Assembly: GCA_021234155.1 (NCBI GenBank)
Contig: JAJEKV010000375.1
Location: forward strand, 1-64,000
DNA: 64,000 bases
From: Isoetes taiwanensis
Lineage: Eukaryota > Streptophyta > Lycopodiopsida > Isoetales > Isoetaceae
Direction: 5' to 3'
Part shown: positions 1 to 11,241 of the stretch, in pieces
Numbering within the stretch: position 1 is the first letter of the stretch
How the letters are laid out: each line of letters starts with the position of its first letter
Position numbers and translations under genes: made by a program
The notes under the pieces: model-generated
Database searches by the model: none
What the model saw: only the letters and a program-made list of their open reading frames with translations
Told to the model about the DNA's origin: nothing

Positions 1-3000
1 TTCTTGCGAGAACAAGTGAAGGCAGGAGCACGAAGCATTGTGTGTGCTTAAGTGGTCAAAAGAATTACTATCACGGGGATGTATAAATTGGTTGTCTGGA
101 GAATGCGGCCCTTATGGCGATCTTCGGAACTACTTTGTTTATCCAATTCAAAGTTGGAGATAACACAAAAGCATAGTGAACAAAAGTATAACACATAGTG
201 AACTCAAAAAGCATAACTCATATTGAACCTGAAAACAGGTGAAAATTTAAACACAATGTTATAACAAAAACTTTGTACAAAATGCCCAGCACAAAGGCGA
301 AGGCTATATCACTGAGTCTCAAATACAGTCTCTGGATCAACATCATGTTGAGCGGCTATTCTTGCAATATGCTCCCTTCCAATAGCAAGGGTCGTAGGAT
401 GTGTCCATTTCAGATATCCGGTTGTTTTACGGGATGTCAACACCCATTGCCCGTGGTTTTGCTGAACACGCCTCGCTTGGCTATTAAACAATTGGTCCCC
501 GCAATTGCTCGAATATTCATTAGAGGGTACGGCTTACGCCTTTTAGGTGAAGGGTGGGGGAGGATTCTCCCACTTCGGCAAGGCAGCCAAGTTTCACCAT
601 ACTCCAAATTAGAAGGGCCTTGTCCGGTTGCTTGTCGCCTGCTTAGTTAGCGGTGGCATTACGGTGTCCAAGTTGTTCGGTGCTTCAAGCTTCTTGAAAG
701 TTGGACAAGTTTTGCATTGCCTTCTCGGATCTGCTTATCAGGTTCCCGGTCTCCTTGATCCTTTCTTGGATCCGACCTTCTAGTATCTGATCCATGTTGC
801 CGAGATCCGCCTGTGTTATATTAATATCGGGCTTGCCTGAACCTTGTTCTTCACGTTGCTCATCTTGCTCTTCACCTTCCTCTTCCATGGGGCCTTGCCA
901 TTTCTCTAGAATCTCGAAGAAAGATCTAAGAAACGGCATACTTTTTGTCGTCAAACCTAAAAGCAACACTCGATTTTCCTTGCATCAACGCTACCCTTTG
1001 AGGTTCCTCACGAGAAGAAATCCAAAAGCATAACCTTCTAATGGTACCAGCTTCCTTCACTATATAATAGACATAAGAGGTTTTTGCACGGCTCTTGAGG
1101 ATCTAAGTCGCCTTCCATAACTGCCCATGAGAATTTGGGTTTACCCGTAAAGAACTCCAAATACTTTCTTTTTTGTTTTTGCATCTACATCTTCGCCCGG
1201 TTATCGGATATTTTGGAAGAGGAGTGCTTTGTGGTGCCTTAGTGACTTGAGTCGACAAGCAGCTCAAGTTGGTTTAAGCAGTGACACCACGCCGTCCTCA
1301 TTTATTGTCACATGGCTGACATAATCGAATTCTTTTATTTTTTGCTCTCCATCCTTTCTCTTCATAAGCCCCTAGGGAAACATGGGAGCTACCTTATCTC
1401 TGGCTAAGACCGTATAAAGCGGTTTGGCAAATGTACCGACCGAGAAACATGACTATATGGTACACTTTTGCATGTGTCATGCGCAACTCCGCTAAAAATC
1501 TGTGTATTTTTCACATCCCACATGGTGGAAAAACCGATGTCTACAAAAATCAAAGCGGCATTTTTAATCGAACACAAAGATGCCACTTTTGTTACGTCTT
1601 TGCCGCGATGTTTTGCTTCTCTTTCATTTTCGGGCCTCATCGGCCTCATTATAGCAACAACTTGACACCAAAAAACCTGCAGCAGATTACCTTGAACCGC
1701 CTCTTTATTATAGTTTGCTTTGGCGTATTCAAATCACGGTTACGCAATATCCGAGACGTTGCTTTCGACTCGCGGAAAACATGAAACCAACTCATCAAAA
1801 TTATTGTATAGCTTCTACGAGATAGAATTAGCATATGATAACACTTCACGACGCATGAGTGAAAGTGTTACGATGTCTAGAGCCCCCTGACTGCAATTAA
1901 AACGTCCTGTATACCCCTGCTGCACTTTCAAGAAAACCTTTGCCCTGTAGATTTTGTCCATCAACGGCTTACCAAAGATTGTTCATTCCTCGTAGGTTTT
2001 CAAGAATGTCTTGTTGAAGAATTCCTTTGAAGGTTTCTCTGGTAATTCCCCACGATCATCGGTGAGCTTTTCGGCTTGCCCAATTGTTGACAACTTCTAC
2101 GAGTTTAGACGGTGATTCTTGCATAAATAGAACGCTTCTCATCCTTCAGTTCCTTAACCTTGTGAGTTGTGGTAGCCACCTCGACAAAATCCTCGCGAGA
2201 AGTGCTGGTTAGGATCATGACGGCGATTTTCCCGAGCAAAGAAAGCGAATAACATACCTTCCAGCGGATGTCACTGCGGTTCTGTTGGCCCTTGCGGAGG
2301 ACATCCGAATGCCTTGCGTCTTCAGTTTCTTAATTGTTGGAGCTTTTCAATCGGTGGTTCTTTGTATCTTTGTTTTAGCGATGGCGTCGTTACCTTTGTA
2401 TGGAAATCTGAATGTATTCTTTGTTGGAGAGGTTACCATTTAATACCGACTTCTTCTTTTTACATATGCTTTCGCAAATTCAACCTTTGCTTTCGACATT
2501 GCCCACGCGTATTGCATAATGCTTGTCTTAAAGAAAATGCCGCGGATTACCGTAAATAATATAAAATTTCTTGTTTGCCAATTCTTACGGTAGCGACCAA
2601 GTGACTAATTTCACGCATGTGAGAGATACATTAGTTAGTCCAAGAAATTGTTCACGAAGATCGCGCTTGCGATCAACGAGCATATTTATATATGTAACCA
2701 ATATGAGAAGAAAGAAATAAATATGATGTAACAGACCTTGTTAAAGGATCAAATGGAACGAGATCAGGCGGTGTTAGAACCGTCGGGTATCTCTTGAAGC
2801 TTTTTATCATTAATCGTAGATGGTCATTTGTGGGACTCTATGTGTCATATTAGCGGAGCCGGGTCGCATGTCGGAAAACGTGACTCTTTGGAACAGTTCA
2901 CACCCATTGGATAATATCTTTTGAACTCCTCGAGCTTGGATCTTTGTCTCTCGAGCCGGTTTCTTTTTTCTTCATCGGATTAAACTTCAAATCTTGGCAT

Positions 3001-3979
3001 TTGGGGATCGGGGTTCTCGGGGCAATAAGTGGCTGGTAGGTGTTGCTTTGTGGGGAGGAAGGAGTAGAAGGCGTCGAAGGTTATTTGTCGCCATCCGTGG
3101 GCGCCTTTGGAATCTTTATCTGAAATGGCGGGATCCTCTTTGATGGCTGTCCTTCTAGTGCGGGCCCGAGTCTCGGCGGGGCGATCAAAAAGCATGGCGA
3201 GTGAAGGGTCAACTTCTGCCAGAACAACCAACATTTCTTTGAGGGGGCTTCTGGCGATTCTTCGGAAGGAACAACAACATTTGCCTCTATGGGCACTACG
3301 GTATCCTTTGGGAGTGGATGGTTCGGCCAATTTTGCAAAGGGGCCCGCGGATCTCTTCTTTGAAACAGCCCCGAGCCGGTTGGTGTCCATCCTTGAAGGC
3401 GGTTTGTTGTCTTTAGTAGCCTTCAAAGCGCCAGAAGGAGGTTTCTTATCGCCTAAAAGACCTTTTCGCGCACATGCTAAATCCAACAAGTATATCCCTG
3501 TTGCATTTAATACCCGACAAACTTAAGGAATCATAGGACGGCAATATCCAGCCAAATCCCTTAGCACTGGTGGGCATCCCCTTGCCGCTTGCCGCTTTGT
3601 TGACTTTACTCGCAATCATAATGGATGGATCATAATTCGCGCCATCTCAAACGTACTCGACAAACCGCAGCCCCTTGAGTATCTTCTACGCTGCAAATTA
3701 TTGCATCCCGCACATTATTTTTGGTGCCTTTCCACATAGCAATAACTATACCTAGTTGTTCATGTCTTCTTGGACCCTTCCCATTCCTAAAGAACAAACA
3801 CAAGTCCTTTCGGCGGTCTCCAGTGACATGAGGTTTTGCCTGTGCGATTTCAACACACCACTTCCTGCTTCTATCGGGAGTGACAATTCTGATTGGATCT
3901 ACATTGGGACCGCGGAATAGTTCAAGGGCTGCAGAAGCAATTGAACACAGGTTAGATGCACTAGCATTGGAAGAAGATG
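1..3979. other. Decayed sequence, no supportable gene
   Basis: No conserved domain or convincing gene is visible. A minus-strand frame at 685-969 encodes an acidic, Glu/Gln-rich stretch of about 94 residues that could form a coiled coil. Minus-strand frames at 2980-3489 and 3081-3338 overlap in different phases and look like one decayed, Pro/Lys-rich coding region. Neither resembles a family I recognise. Base composition alternates between AT-rich and GC-richer blocks, as in old transposon remains. Confidence 0.3.
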
Positions 3980-3984
3980 TTCCT

Positions 3985-4186
3985 AAGGATCGCGGCCGCG
4001 ATCCGGTTCATCAGTTGCAAACTAATAAAGGGTGTTCTGTCACCATTATCGCGGTAAGAAACGCCGCGTTCTTTTACTTAAGTATTACGTTTTATATAAA
4101 TTGCTCGCCACTATCGCGGCCGCGATTGTCTTGAGCACTACCTTCCAGAAAAGAGGGAAGGTCGTGGTCACAACTATCGCGGCCGC
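3985..4186. repeat. Cluster of ATCGCGGCCGCGAT palindromes
   Basis: The perfect 14-bp palindrome ATCGCGGCCGCGAT occurs three times, near 3988, 4112 and 4173, in three different flanking contexts. A fourth near-copy with one change (ATCGCGGTCGCGAT) lies near 5373, and weaker relatives occur near 2667 and 4050. The GC-rich CpG-containing palindrome stands out in otherwise AT-rich decayed DNA. Its role is unknown; a protein-binding site or the core of a small repeat are both possible. Confidence 0.6.
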
Positions 4187-4379
4187 GATCGTAGCGACCA
4201 TCTAACTATCCTAAAAAGACATGGCCGAAGCTATAGAGATACCTATGCTATAAAAAATCGCGAGAAAATACCTTCTCGAGGGCTGAGGCGAGACATGGTG
4301 GCGCTTAGAAATTTTCGGATGGCGCTTGAATTTTCAAGGGTTAGAAATTTTGGACGCCGATCCAAAAAATGAACGCCAC

Positions 4380-4510
4380 TCTTTTATATAGACATCGCCA
4401 TTATGACGGGGCACCATTATGACCAGGCGCCGCCCCTTATGATGGGCGCCATTATGATGGGGCGTCATTATATCGGGCGGCGTCCATAATGACGGGGCAT
4501 ATTCCCCCAT
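4380..4510. repeat. Degenerate short tandem repeat (CCATTATGACGGGGC-like)
   Basis: A short GC-rich unit resembling CCATTATGACGGGGC recurs about seven times in 130 bp, with variable spacing and with inverted versions. The minus-strand ORF over it (4334-4621) is mostly translated repeat and is not called as a gene. Confidence 0.55.
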
Positions 4511-4679
4511 TACCCCTAAAAGCAACCCCGTTTTAGCAACGCACGCGGGGCGGTGACACGCGGAGAATTTGTGTGAGAGTGTGGCGTAGGGGCGCTTGGA
4601 AAGCGACAAGAAATCACCCACGGCGTGTCGGCTTTAAATTGGATAGGGGACAGGACATTAGGGCATAATACACTTCCGC

Positions 4680-4720
4680 TTTACCGCATTTGAAATTCAA
4701 ATCCATTTCAAAGCGGTAAA
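4680..4720. repeat. Short inverted repeat, 16-bp stem
   Basis: TTTACCGC followed by TTTGAAAT is mirrored by ATTTCAAA followed by GCGGTAAA, giving a 16-bp stem with one unpaired base and a loop of about 8 nt. It could be a small hairpin transcript or a MITE remnant. No target duplication was identified. Confidence 0.5.
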
Positions 4721-6480
4721 CCCTCCAACAATTTCATTGTTGCAAAGCTTGGGAAGGAGTTGTTGTTCGAGGCGCCGGAGTTAATTTGAAGGCGCTATGT
4801 TGGTTACAATGGCTCCGATGAATTTCAAAGCATCAAGCATGTTAGACGTTGTATAATTCATTGGACGGCCAAACATGGGCAAGTTCATTCATTAAACCGT
4901 GTTTCGATTAAATCACCGCATGCACCCTTTTTGTGTCACGGTAAATCAAATCCCATTCTAATTTGGTAATATAGATTGCCCGTGTGTCAACAATTCTTAA
5001 GATGTTCTGTTTGCTTTGTATGCGTTGATGTCATTCATCTTCCCTCCATTACAGGTGTCATCGGATCATCGAGATCGCTAGCAATCATCGATCCCTATGA
5101 AGGCGATCTTTCCAACATATTCTACACTAAGGTACCATTTAATGCTCTCCCATAGAGTTACACATCAAGGGTTATTGATTCATCTACTTCTCCCATGGGT
5201 CGCCCCTGACCACGCCTAGTACTCATCCCGGGATCGCGAAGGTGATTTTTGGCGCAAAGATAAATCTAGACAACACGATAATCTAGACTATGGTATCGCT
5301 TGATCTAGGAGACTATGTTAGTTAGCTTGCTCTAGGCACGCACAATCTAGGCAGTGTGTACGCTTGCTCTAGGAGATCGCGGTCGCGATCCCGCTAACCA
5401 TGTCCTTGCTTAAACTTGGTCCGTGCGTAAAGCTAACGTGAAAGTGCTGCTAGTGACATCGGCCAGCGGCGTTTAAGCGAAAGCAATAACGCCCATTGTG
5501 CTTGCGAACATGGCTGCCTCGAGGTCCATACTATTCCATGGAGTCAAAGTGGGCGAAGGAAAGTACATGCCTCGACAAGCACCACAACTTGCCCTTGCCG
5601 AGATAGCGTTGTAGTGTCTATGGAAGTTATTCTCGAGCATTATTTGCCATATTCAGACGGCATTGCCATATCCATATCCCGAACAGAATTGACAACACTC
5701 GCGGATAGTTGGGGAGTTTTATTTTGTGGTGGGCAGCGTGGATAGCTACCCTTACACAAGAACTGGAATATCCACACCGCCGCATGATTAAAAAATTGAT
5801 TGGCTGGAGTTGCAAGTAAGGAAAGCCCTTCCATGAATAATTTTCGAGGAATTTCAAGGGACGAAGCTAGTAGAGAAAAGTTGCACACTACTCCATGATC
5901 GCGCAACATTCCGTATGCCCTTGGGGTCATCATCTTCATTGACCCTAATCGTCAGTCGGTGACATGAGATTGGGAGAAGACTACTTGGCGGCAACCATAA
6001 TGAAGACATTCCCTATGCGGATAGGGCCGACCATGCGATGCCAAGCATGTCTTTGAAATGCCACGGTTACCGCGACGACGGTGAGGTGGCCGATTGCTTT
6101 GGTGTTAGTAGACAATGTTCTTTGTGTCAACACTCATAAAGACCTGAAAGCAGGAGCGATCGTTGAAGCGTAACCCTATGCCATGCAAATTGAGCACGAA
6201 AAGGCAACAAAGAGGACGTCTGAGAATGGTGAACGGACCCACGTTCACCTCCTGTGGGCCACTAAAGTCGAGAGAAAAATCCGCGGCAGGCTTCCATTTT
6301 AGACTTTAAGTCTTCGCTCTGCTTTGATGCGAAGATCTTTGCGCAAACTTCTCATCGTAGATAAGCGTGTGTCGCGTAGGTTCTCTTGGAACTTGCGAGC
6401 TTCGAGACGGGGACCACATTTGTTTTCAACATGTTAGGCGATACGTTCCACGAAGCGGCCTGGTCCAGTGATGCTAAATA
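4721..6480. other. Unassigned decayed sequence
   Basis: No ORF with recognisable domains is present. Overlapping minus-strand frames at 5627-5939 share no recognised motif. Between 5225 and 5400 CTAGA/CTAGG-type words recur (ATCTAGA, TCTAGGCA, TCTAGGAGA), suggesting an eroded short repeat. Nothing here supports a gene. Confidence 0.3.
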
Positions 6481-6493
6481 ATAAGCGGTATGC

Positions 6494-7072
6494 TTGAAAG
6501 CATGGCATAGAGCCTATGGTATACCAATGTCCACATTCTATAAGTGGCGAAGACTTTTCCTTGCTAGTCACCGAGTTGCCGAAAGCATGGTAACATGGGA
6601 CGCGAAAAGCCGAGGCCTCACACTCTCGCCCGGAAAGGCCATACTCTCTATGTACATCGATGAGAATGCGAGAGACGATGCCCCACGAGATCCAAAATCA
6701 CCTCTTGAAGGGGTGAGAGAGAATGTGAAGAGGCCCCCCTCTGTCCTAACTAAAAAGGACATTCTTCAAGAGGTGGGCGCCAATGTGATGGAGATGGCGG
6801 GCAAGCACATCTCACATTCTTCATTCTCACGTGGGTGGAAGCAAAATCATTCGAGAGGTTGCAATAGCAAGAGGACAGCTTTCTCCAAGTGCAATACACG
6901 TATTGTAATAAAAGAGAAAATGGCTAAAACCGAGGAGATCACGGCTAATGGCGGACCACGTTATATCGGCCTCTCAAAAGCGATAGACTATGCTTGGTGC
7001 GTAGGCAAAGCCATTATTGGTTGTGATACCTCCCACCGTCGGAATCCATTTCTGATGGGAATTGCTTGCTAA
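6494..7072 (+). pseudogene. Broken ORF, possible transposon protein with HTH motif
   Basis: A 192-codon frame starts with a segment (about residues 5-20, YGIPMSTFYKWRRLF) that looks like the recognition-helix region of a transposase-type helix-turn-helix. It continues through basic, Ser/Pro-containing sequence (about residues 75-125, including a KKDILQEV stretch) and a KCNTR motif near residue 131. I know no exact family. The sequence after about residue 140 looks unrelated, so the frame is probably the eroded end of a longer transposon protein. No ribosomal or promoter context supports the annotated start. Confidence 0.3.
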
Positions 7073-7239
7073 AGAGGCATCCGATGATGGAGATGAAACT
7101 TGAGTCTTACAGGTACATTAAAGCATCTCACACTTTTTATTATCCATAACATCACTACAATAGACTATTTATTATTCATTCGTCTTGCATTTTTCATCTT
7201 AACACAAGAGCTCTTACACTATAACATGTTGAGCAAGTG

Positions 7240-7481
7240 ATTCATTCATCTTAGGGATGCAGTAGTAGTGATCCACGATATCTCATAGCTCATGCTTTCG
7301 GGAAGCCAAATCAGATCGATCGTAAACTAATTGACGAGGGCAGCGAATCTCGGCCCAAAGCTTTTCTTCGCAGGTAGGGATCAAGAAGAAGATGCCTGTC
7401 TAGGCAACCCACAAGATCAGAGTGGCTCATTGAGCACTTGATCGCCTCGATGTGGTGAACTGATGAAGGCGAAAAATCCAT
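7240..7481 (-). pseudogene. Small tandem gene, copy 1 (frameshifted)
   Basis: The frame opens with ATG at 7481 and matches the intact copy 3 in its centre: an I-K-C-S-M-S-H-S-D-L block followed by L-D-P-Y-L-R-R-K-A aligns with F-K-C-Y-L-S-Y-N-D-L and L-D-P-W-L-Q-S-K-A. A frameshift downstream brings a stop at 7311. The tail of the family (W-L-P-x-x-x-x-Y-E-I) remains readable in another frame to about 7242. No known domain is recognised. Confidence 0.6.
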
Positions 7482-7516
7482 GGGAGATGAATGAACTTTA
7501 GGCTCAAGTGAGAAGC

Positions 7517-7523
7517 GTTTATA
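7517..7523 (-). promoter_or_regulatory. TATA box of small-gene copy 1
   Basis: On the minus strand CACTATAAACG lies about 36-42 nt before the ATG at 7481. The same element occupies the same place in copies 2 and 3, which argues for function. Confidence 0.6.
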
Positions 7524-7723
7524 GTGAAGTAAAATCATTGAGGTGAATTATTGGGGTAGACTTTAAGCGCCATTATTTATACAAGATAAGACATTGTATA
7601 AATACAAGTGTAATACTATTTATTATCCATAACATCACTACAATAGACTATTATTATTCATTCGTCTTGCATTTTTCATCTTAACACAAGAGCTCTTACG
7701 GATTAACATGTTGAACTGATGAT

Positions 7724-7960
7724 TCATTCATCTTCAGGATCTGTAGTAGTGATCCCTGATATCTCATAGCTCATGCGTTCAGGAAGCCAAATCAGATGGA
7801 TCATCACACGAATTGACCTTGAGGCGGAATTTCAGCCAAAGCTTTTCTTAGCGGTAGGGATCAAGAAGAAGATGCATCTAGGCAACCAACAAGATCAGAG
7901 TGGCTCATTGAGCACTTGATTGCCTCGATGTGGTGAACTGATGAAGGCGAAAAATCCATG
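7724..7960 (-). pseudogene. Small tandem gene, copy 2 (2-nt deletion)
   Basis: ATG at 7960 opens 32 codons nearly identical to copy 1. Compared with copy 1, two bases are missing near 7878, and the frame then hits a stop. Past the lesion the family's C-terminal block is readable in the correct alternative frame (RVMIHLIWLP, then YEISGIT, then an acidic end) and terminates at the TGA at 7724-7726, exactly where copy 3 ends. It is therefore a recently broken member. Confidence 0.65.
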
Positions 7961-7994
7961 GGCGAAAAATGAACTTTAGCCCCGAAGTGATAAG

Positions 7995-8002
7995 TTTTTA
8001 TA
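7995..8002 (-). promoter_or_regulatory. TATA box of small-gene copy 2
   Basis: TATAAAAA on the minus strand ends about 35 nt upstream of the copy-2 ATG, matching the spacing in copies 1 and 3. Confidence 0.6.
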
Positions 8003-8324
8003 GTGAGGTAGAATTATTGGGGTAGACTTCACCCCAATTATTGCGCGTGTATAAGACTGTTGTATACATACAAGTATAATACATCTTTCGTATGGATATG
8101 TTTTGTGGATTCATGATGGTAGAAGTGTTTGTGCTTTAGTATTTCAGGTGTGATTGAAAAGCTTGCAGACATAGTGGAAGTCGAAGAGCACACCCCTACA
8201 CTACACTCAGGTATGATACATCAAACAATATTCATTCTGCTATTACATCCTTACATTGTTTATATGTGCTCATACCATTATTATATCATAAACAGATACA
8301 GTAGACATCACCGATAGCATTGAT

Positions 8325-8567
8325 TCACTCATCATCAACATCAAAGCTCGTGATACCATTCAGCTCATAGATCTCCTGATGAGGAAGCCAGTAAATGTGG
8401 ACTTTAACACGAGTGAGCTTCTTGCAAGCACTAGCAGGACCATCAGCCTTAGATTGGAGCCATGGATCAAGATTAACACCATTTCTTGCGCATTCATTCA
8501 GATCGTTGTAGCTCAAGTAGCACTTGAAAGATCGGATGTGCTCTGGACGAGGCATCGAGGAGGCCAT
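8325..8567 (-). CDS. Small unrecognised protein, intact copy 3 (80 aa)
   Basis: This is the only intact member of the three-copy array: 80 residues, predicted soluble, with no signal peptide or membrane segment. Blocks conserved across the copies are an F-K-C-x-L-S-Y-N-D-L motif (about residues 14-23), L-D-P-W-L-Q-S-K-A (about 33-41), a basic-to-hydrophobic strand (R-V-K-V-H-I-Y-W-L-P, about 53-62) and an acidic C-terminus (D-V-D-D-E). The conservation of reading direction, blocks and stop position across diverged copies indicates past selection on the protein. It sits beside a CACTA transposase-like gene on the other strand and could be element cargo or a small host gene. Function is unknown. 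Confidence 0.6.
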   Translation of the reverse strand: MASSMPRPEHIRSFKCYLSYNDLNECARNGVNLDPWLQSKADGPASACKKLTRVKVHIYWLPHQEIYELNGITSFDVDDE

Positions 8568-8600
8568 GGAAGATGAATGACTTCTACCCCCGAGTCGAGC

Positions 8601-8610
8601 TATTTTTATA
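8601..8610 (-). promoter_or_regulatory. TATA box of small-gene copy 3
   Basis: TATAAAAATA on the minus strand lies only 35-43 nt before the ATG at 8567, with a CCAATAATTC box about 30 nt further upstream. If initiation is at the usual ~30 nt from TATA, the 5' leader would be only a few nucleotides long. Confidence 0.65.
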
Positions 8611-8939
8611 GTGAAGTAAAATTATTGATGTGAATTATTGGTGTAGAATGTAGGGCCATTATTGGGCTTCTACAAGTATCATGTACACGTACAATTATAA
8701 CACATAATTTGTATGTATATGTGTATGTTAATTACCTCATGTTTGTTGGGCTCGAGAACTAGGTGAAAGTATTCGTGCTTGAGCAAATAAGGTGTGCTTA
8801 AAATTCTCAAAATTGCGTTATTTTATCCAATTAATGAAATCATGCTTAATTACTTTACCTGCACATGTTTTGGCAAAATACCAGCTTATGTTTTAGATAT
8901 TTTGCTTACAATGATTACTAAGTTTATGTTTGAATACAG

Positions 8940-11241
8940 GTATGCTTTCATAAAGGGGAATTGTTGAGGGATGATGCGGGACGTGAATTCGAGCAAAAAG
9001 CATCGGATGCCCTGAAAACATATTGTATGGAGGTCGACAAACTTTTCAAGGAAATAAAGCCACGTCATCTACAGAGGACCTTGAAGTACATCTACGAGCA
9101 GTTTGGCGATGGACTATCTGAGATGGATGTAATAAAATTTTTGAAGAAGAGATGGAAACACTGGAGGTCAGTAATAATTACTACTTTTGTGGCCAAATAA
9201 TTTGTTGTGCAAAGAATGTTTCTCTCGTTTCTAGCTTGCTTAAAATCATTGGCAACCTTACAGCTTGCTTGCTTGGGCCGCTTATAGTTGGATATGCACT
9301 TTGTTCTAGTCTTCTGGCTGTTATTAACAAATATGCAGTAACATATTTTCCTTGCCCTAGTCTTCTTACTGCTCTGCAATACATAACTAGTGCTGGAGGT
9401 GTTTGGATCTTAGGCAAACTTGGAATCTTCTGTCATGATCCTTTAACCAAGGACATGGTTAAGAAATTTCTCCCTGCTTCTTTTGTTTTTTATCTAGCCA
9501 TTTTTACCAATATTAACCTACTCAAGCATGCAAATGTCGATACTTTTATTGTATTCAGATCTTCCACATTCTTGCTTGTTGCTACGGCAGATACGGTCTT
9601 TAGGAAACAGCAATTTCCATCAAAGTGTACATTTTGTTCTCTATTGGTCATTGCATATAGTTTCTGTGATAGAAATTGCAGAGTTTCCCTTTTCAAGGAG
9701 CGGAGGAGCTCTGCTGAAGGGCTTGAAGTTGAAATTCAAGCTCCATTTTTTACTCTTCAGATGCTCTGTACACTGCATGCTGATCAAATTAGGATTGCTG
9801 CAAAGCGGAGGGTTGAAGGAGCTGCCACAATATGGAGGGTTCTCAAGGAAGAAGCTGCCAGAAAACCCAGATGAATTCTTATAGAAATTCGCATGAAATG
9901 GAGCTAAAACAGAATTTGAAGATGATAATGTGGGTGTGGATGTGGATGGAAAACATGGAATTGATGGATATATATGGAGATGGTGGATATGGATTATCAA
10001 TTCACTCTTACTGCCTATTCATGGGCATTAGCATATCTGATCACCATATGCACTGAAATAGTTTATATCAAGCACATGGTGACCATGGTTAGGACAGTTG
10101 TGGTTCTTTTTTTTATGATTTAACTCTTACATTTTTTTTGTTTTAATTCTATAGAGAAAATCTTCGGAGGAATGTGCGCAACAACAATGCGCCGAAACCA
10201 ATGCACGTCGATGATGAAAGTTGGAAGAGGTTTGTTGAGCTTTGTGGTAGGAATTATCAACGGCAAAGAGATGCTGCTTCCAAACGCAAGAGGCAGCAAC
10301 GGGCTGGTTCTGGAGGCATAATGTCTATTAAAACTAAGTTTGTAAGTTTTATAATTATTTTGATGTCTTTCAAATACCTTTTTTTTTTAATTGTCGTGGA
10401 TGTTTAAAATACAATGCAGTTCCAGGATTGGGGGTCCATGCCAACAGAGGATTTGCTACAGGAAATTATAGCGAAAGGCGGGTATGACGCATGGAGAAAG
10501 AAGATGATCGCAAAAGGCTTTGTTCCTAAAAAGGTTGGTTTTGCTTTAAATTAGTGTCATTCATGTATTGCTTTGAAATTTAGCTGTTGTATGAAATCCT
10601 TTAATTAGCTTACAAATCCTTTAGCTGATGTACATTTGTTATTGCTGCAGTAAAAAATATTTGCCGGATGTACATTTCTAATTTCTTGTGACACCTTGAA
10701 TCTTTGAACAATGCATATGGCTTGTTTGATAAAAAGCATTCACATTTTAGCAAAAAATGTTTACGATCTCCGATTTTTCTTTCCACTTTTGTAAGACTTG
10801 AGGTTCTTTAATTTTTGCAGCAGCGAGAATTTATTATGTCAGTTTTAAATGGGCTGTTTTTTTATGGCAGCATAAAGCCTTGGACTATGTTAATGGGAGG
10901 ACAAGCCCATGTATCATCTTTAAGATGAAATCCAAGAAGGAGAATGAAGTTATGAATACAGTAAGCTTATTTGATGCGATATCCATGGTTTCGTTGAATG
11001 CAAATTAACCATATATTTGTATATTCTACATGCAGAACGTTTGCTATATTGATAGTGAATCTGGTAAAGAACGGGTATGAAGTTCTATTGTTTCATTTAT
11101 TTTAAAGCAATTTGCATTGCCTCAAATTTGCAACATTAGAGCTAATTTCTCCATTGAACTAATCAGGAGGAGGACAATCATGAAGACAAAAGAAACGAAC
11201 TTGAAGAAAATAAAGATGACTTTGAAAGCCGTGAGGATTGA
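8940..11241 (+). CDS. En/Spm (Ptta)-like transposon gene, six exons
   Basis: Six exons join in a single open frame with consensus borders: 8940-9166, 10155-10341, 10420-10533, 10871-10960, 11036-11074 and 11167-11241 (TGA). Exon 1 ends two bases into a codon and exon 2 supplies the third; the remaining junctions are in phase 0, and every intron has GT...AG ends. Exon 2 carries W-K-R-F-V-E-L-C-G-R followed by a very basic Arg/Lys/Gln run, resembling the plant transposase Ptta/En/Spm domain. Exon 1 has a K-K-R-W-K-H-W-R basic helix, and the last exon is Glu/Asp/Lys-rich. The 5' exons are missing or unidentified; an exon-like piece lies at 8150-8211 but its phase does not fit directly. The preserved splicing frame suggests it was functional until recently. 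Confidence 0.65.
9270..10106 (+). pseudogene. GDP-fucose transporter (GFT1/GONST4-like) fragment in an intron
   Basis: From about 9281 to 9655 the frame reads as a nucleotide-sugar transporter of the plant GONST4/GFT1 type, including V-G-Y-A-L-C-S-S-L-L-A-V-I-N-K, L-L-T-A-L-Q-Y and H-A-N-V-D-T-F-I-V-F-R-S. These are the first four to five membrane segments of a Golgi antiporter that imports GDP-fucose. The match resumes at 10000-10095 (F-T-L-T-A-Y-S-W-A-L-A-Y, then E-I-V-Y-I-K-H-M-V). About 340 bp of unrelated sequence separates the parts. N-terminal start and C-terminal half are absent, so no transporter can be made. The fragment lies wholly inside intron 9167-10154 of the CACTA gene, in the same direction. 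Confidence 0.8.

Larger units (their letters stand above)
7105..8710. repeat. Three-unit tandem duplication carrying a small gene
   Basis: Three head-to-tail units of roughly 480-600 bp start near 7110, 7605 and 8205. Units 1 and 2 share long near-identical stretches (for example around 7140 and 7620), and unit 3 is clearly diverged. Each unit has, on the minus strand, a CCAATAAT-like box, a TATA box and a homologous ~80-codon ORF. The order suggests an old duplication that separated unit 3, then a recent one that made units 1 and 2. Confidence 0.8.

Noticed and set aside
7140-7165. CACTACAATAG as the left terminus of the first CACTA element
   Set aside because: It differs from CACTACAAGAG after eight bases, occurs in two tandem units, and has no subterminal repeats beside it.
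8325-8576. Plus-strand ORF over the small gene (8379-8576)
   Set aside because: The minus-strand frame is the one conserved across copies and preceded by TATA boxes.
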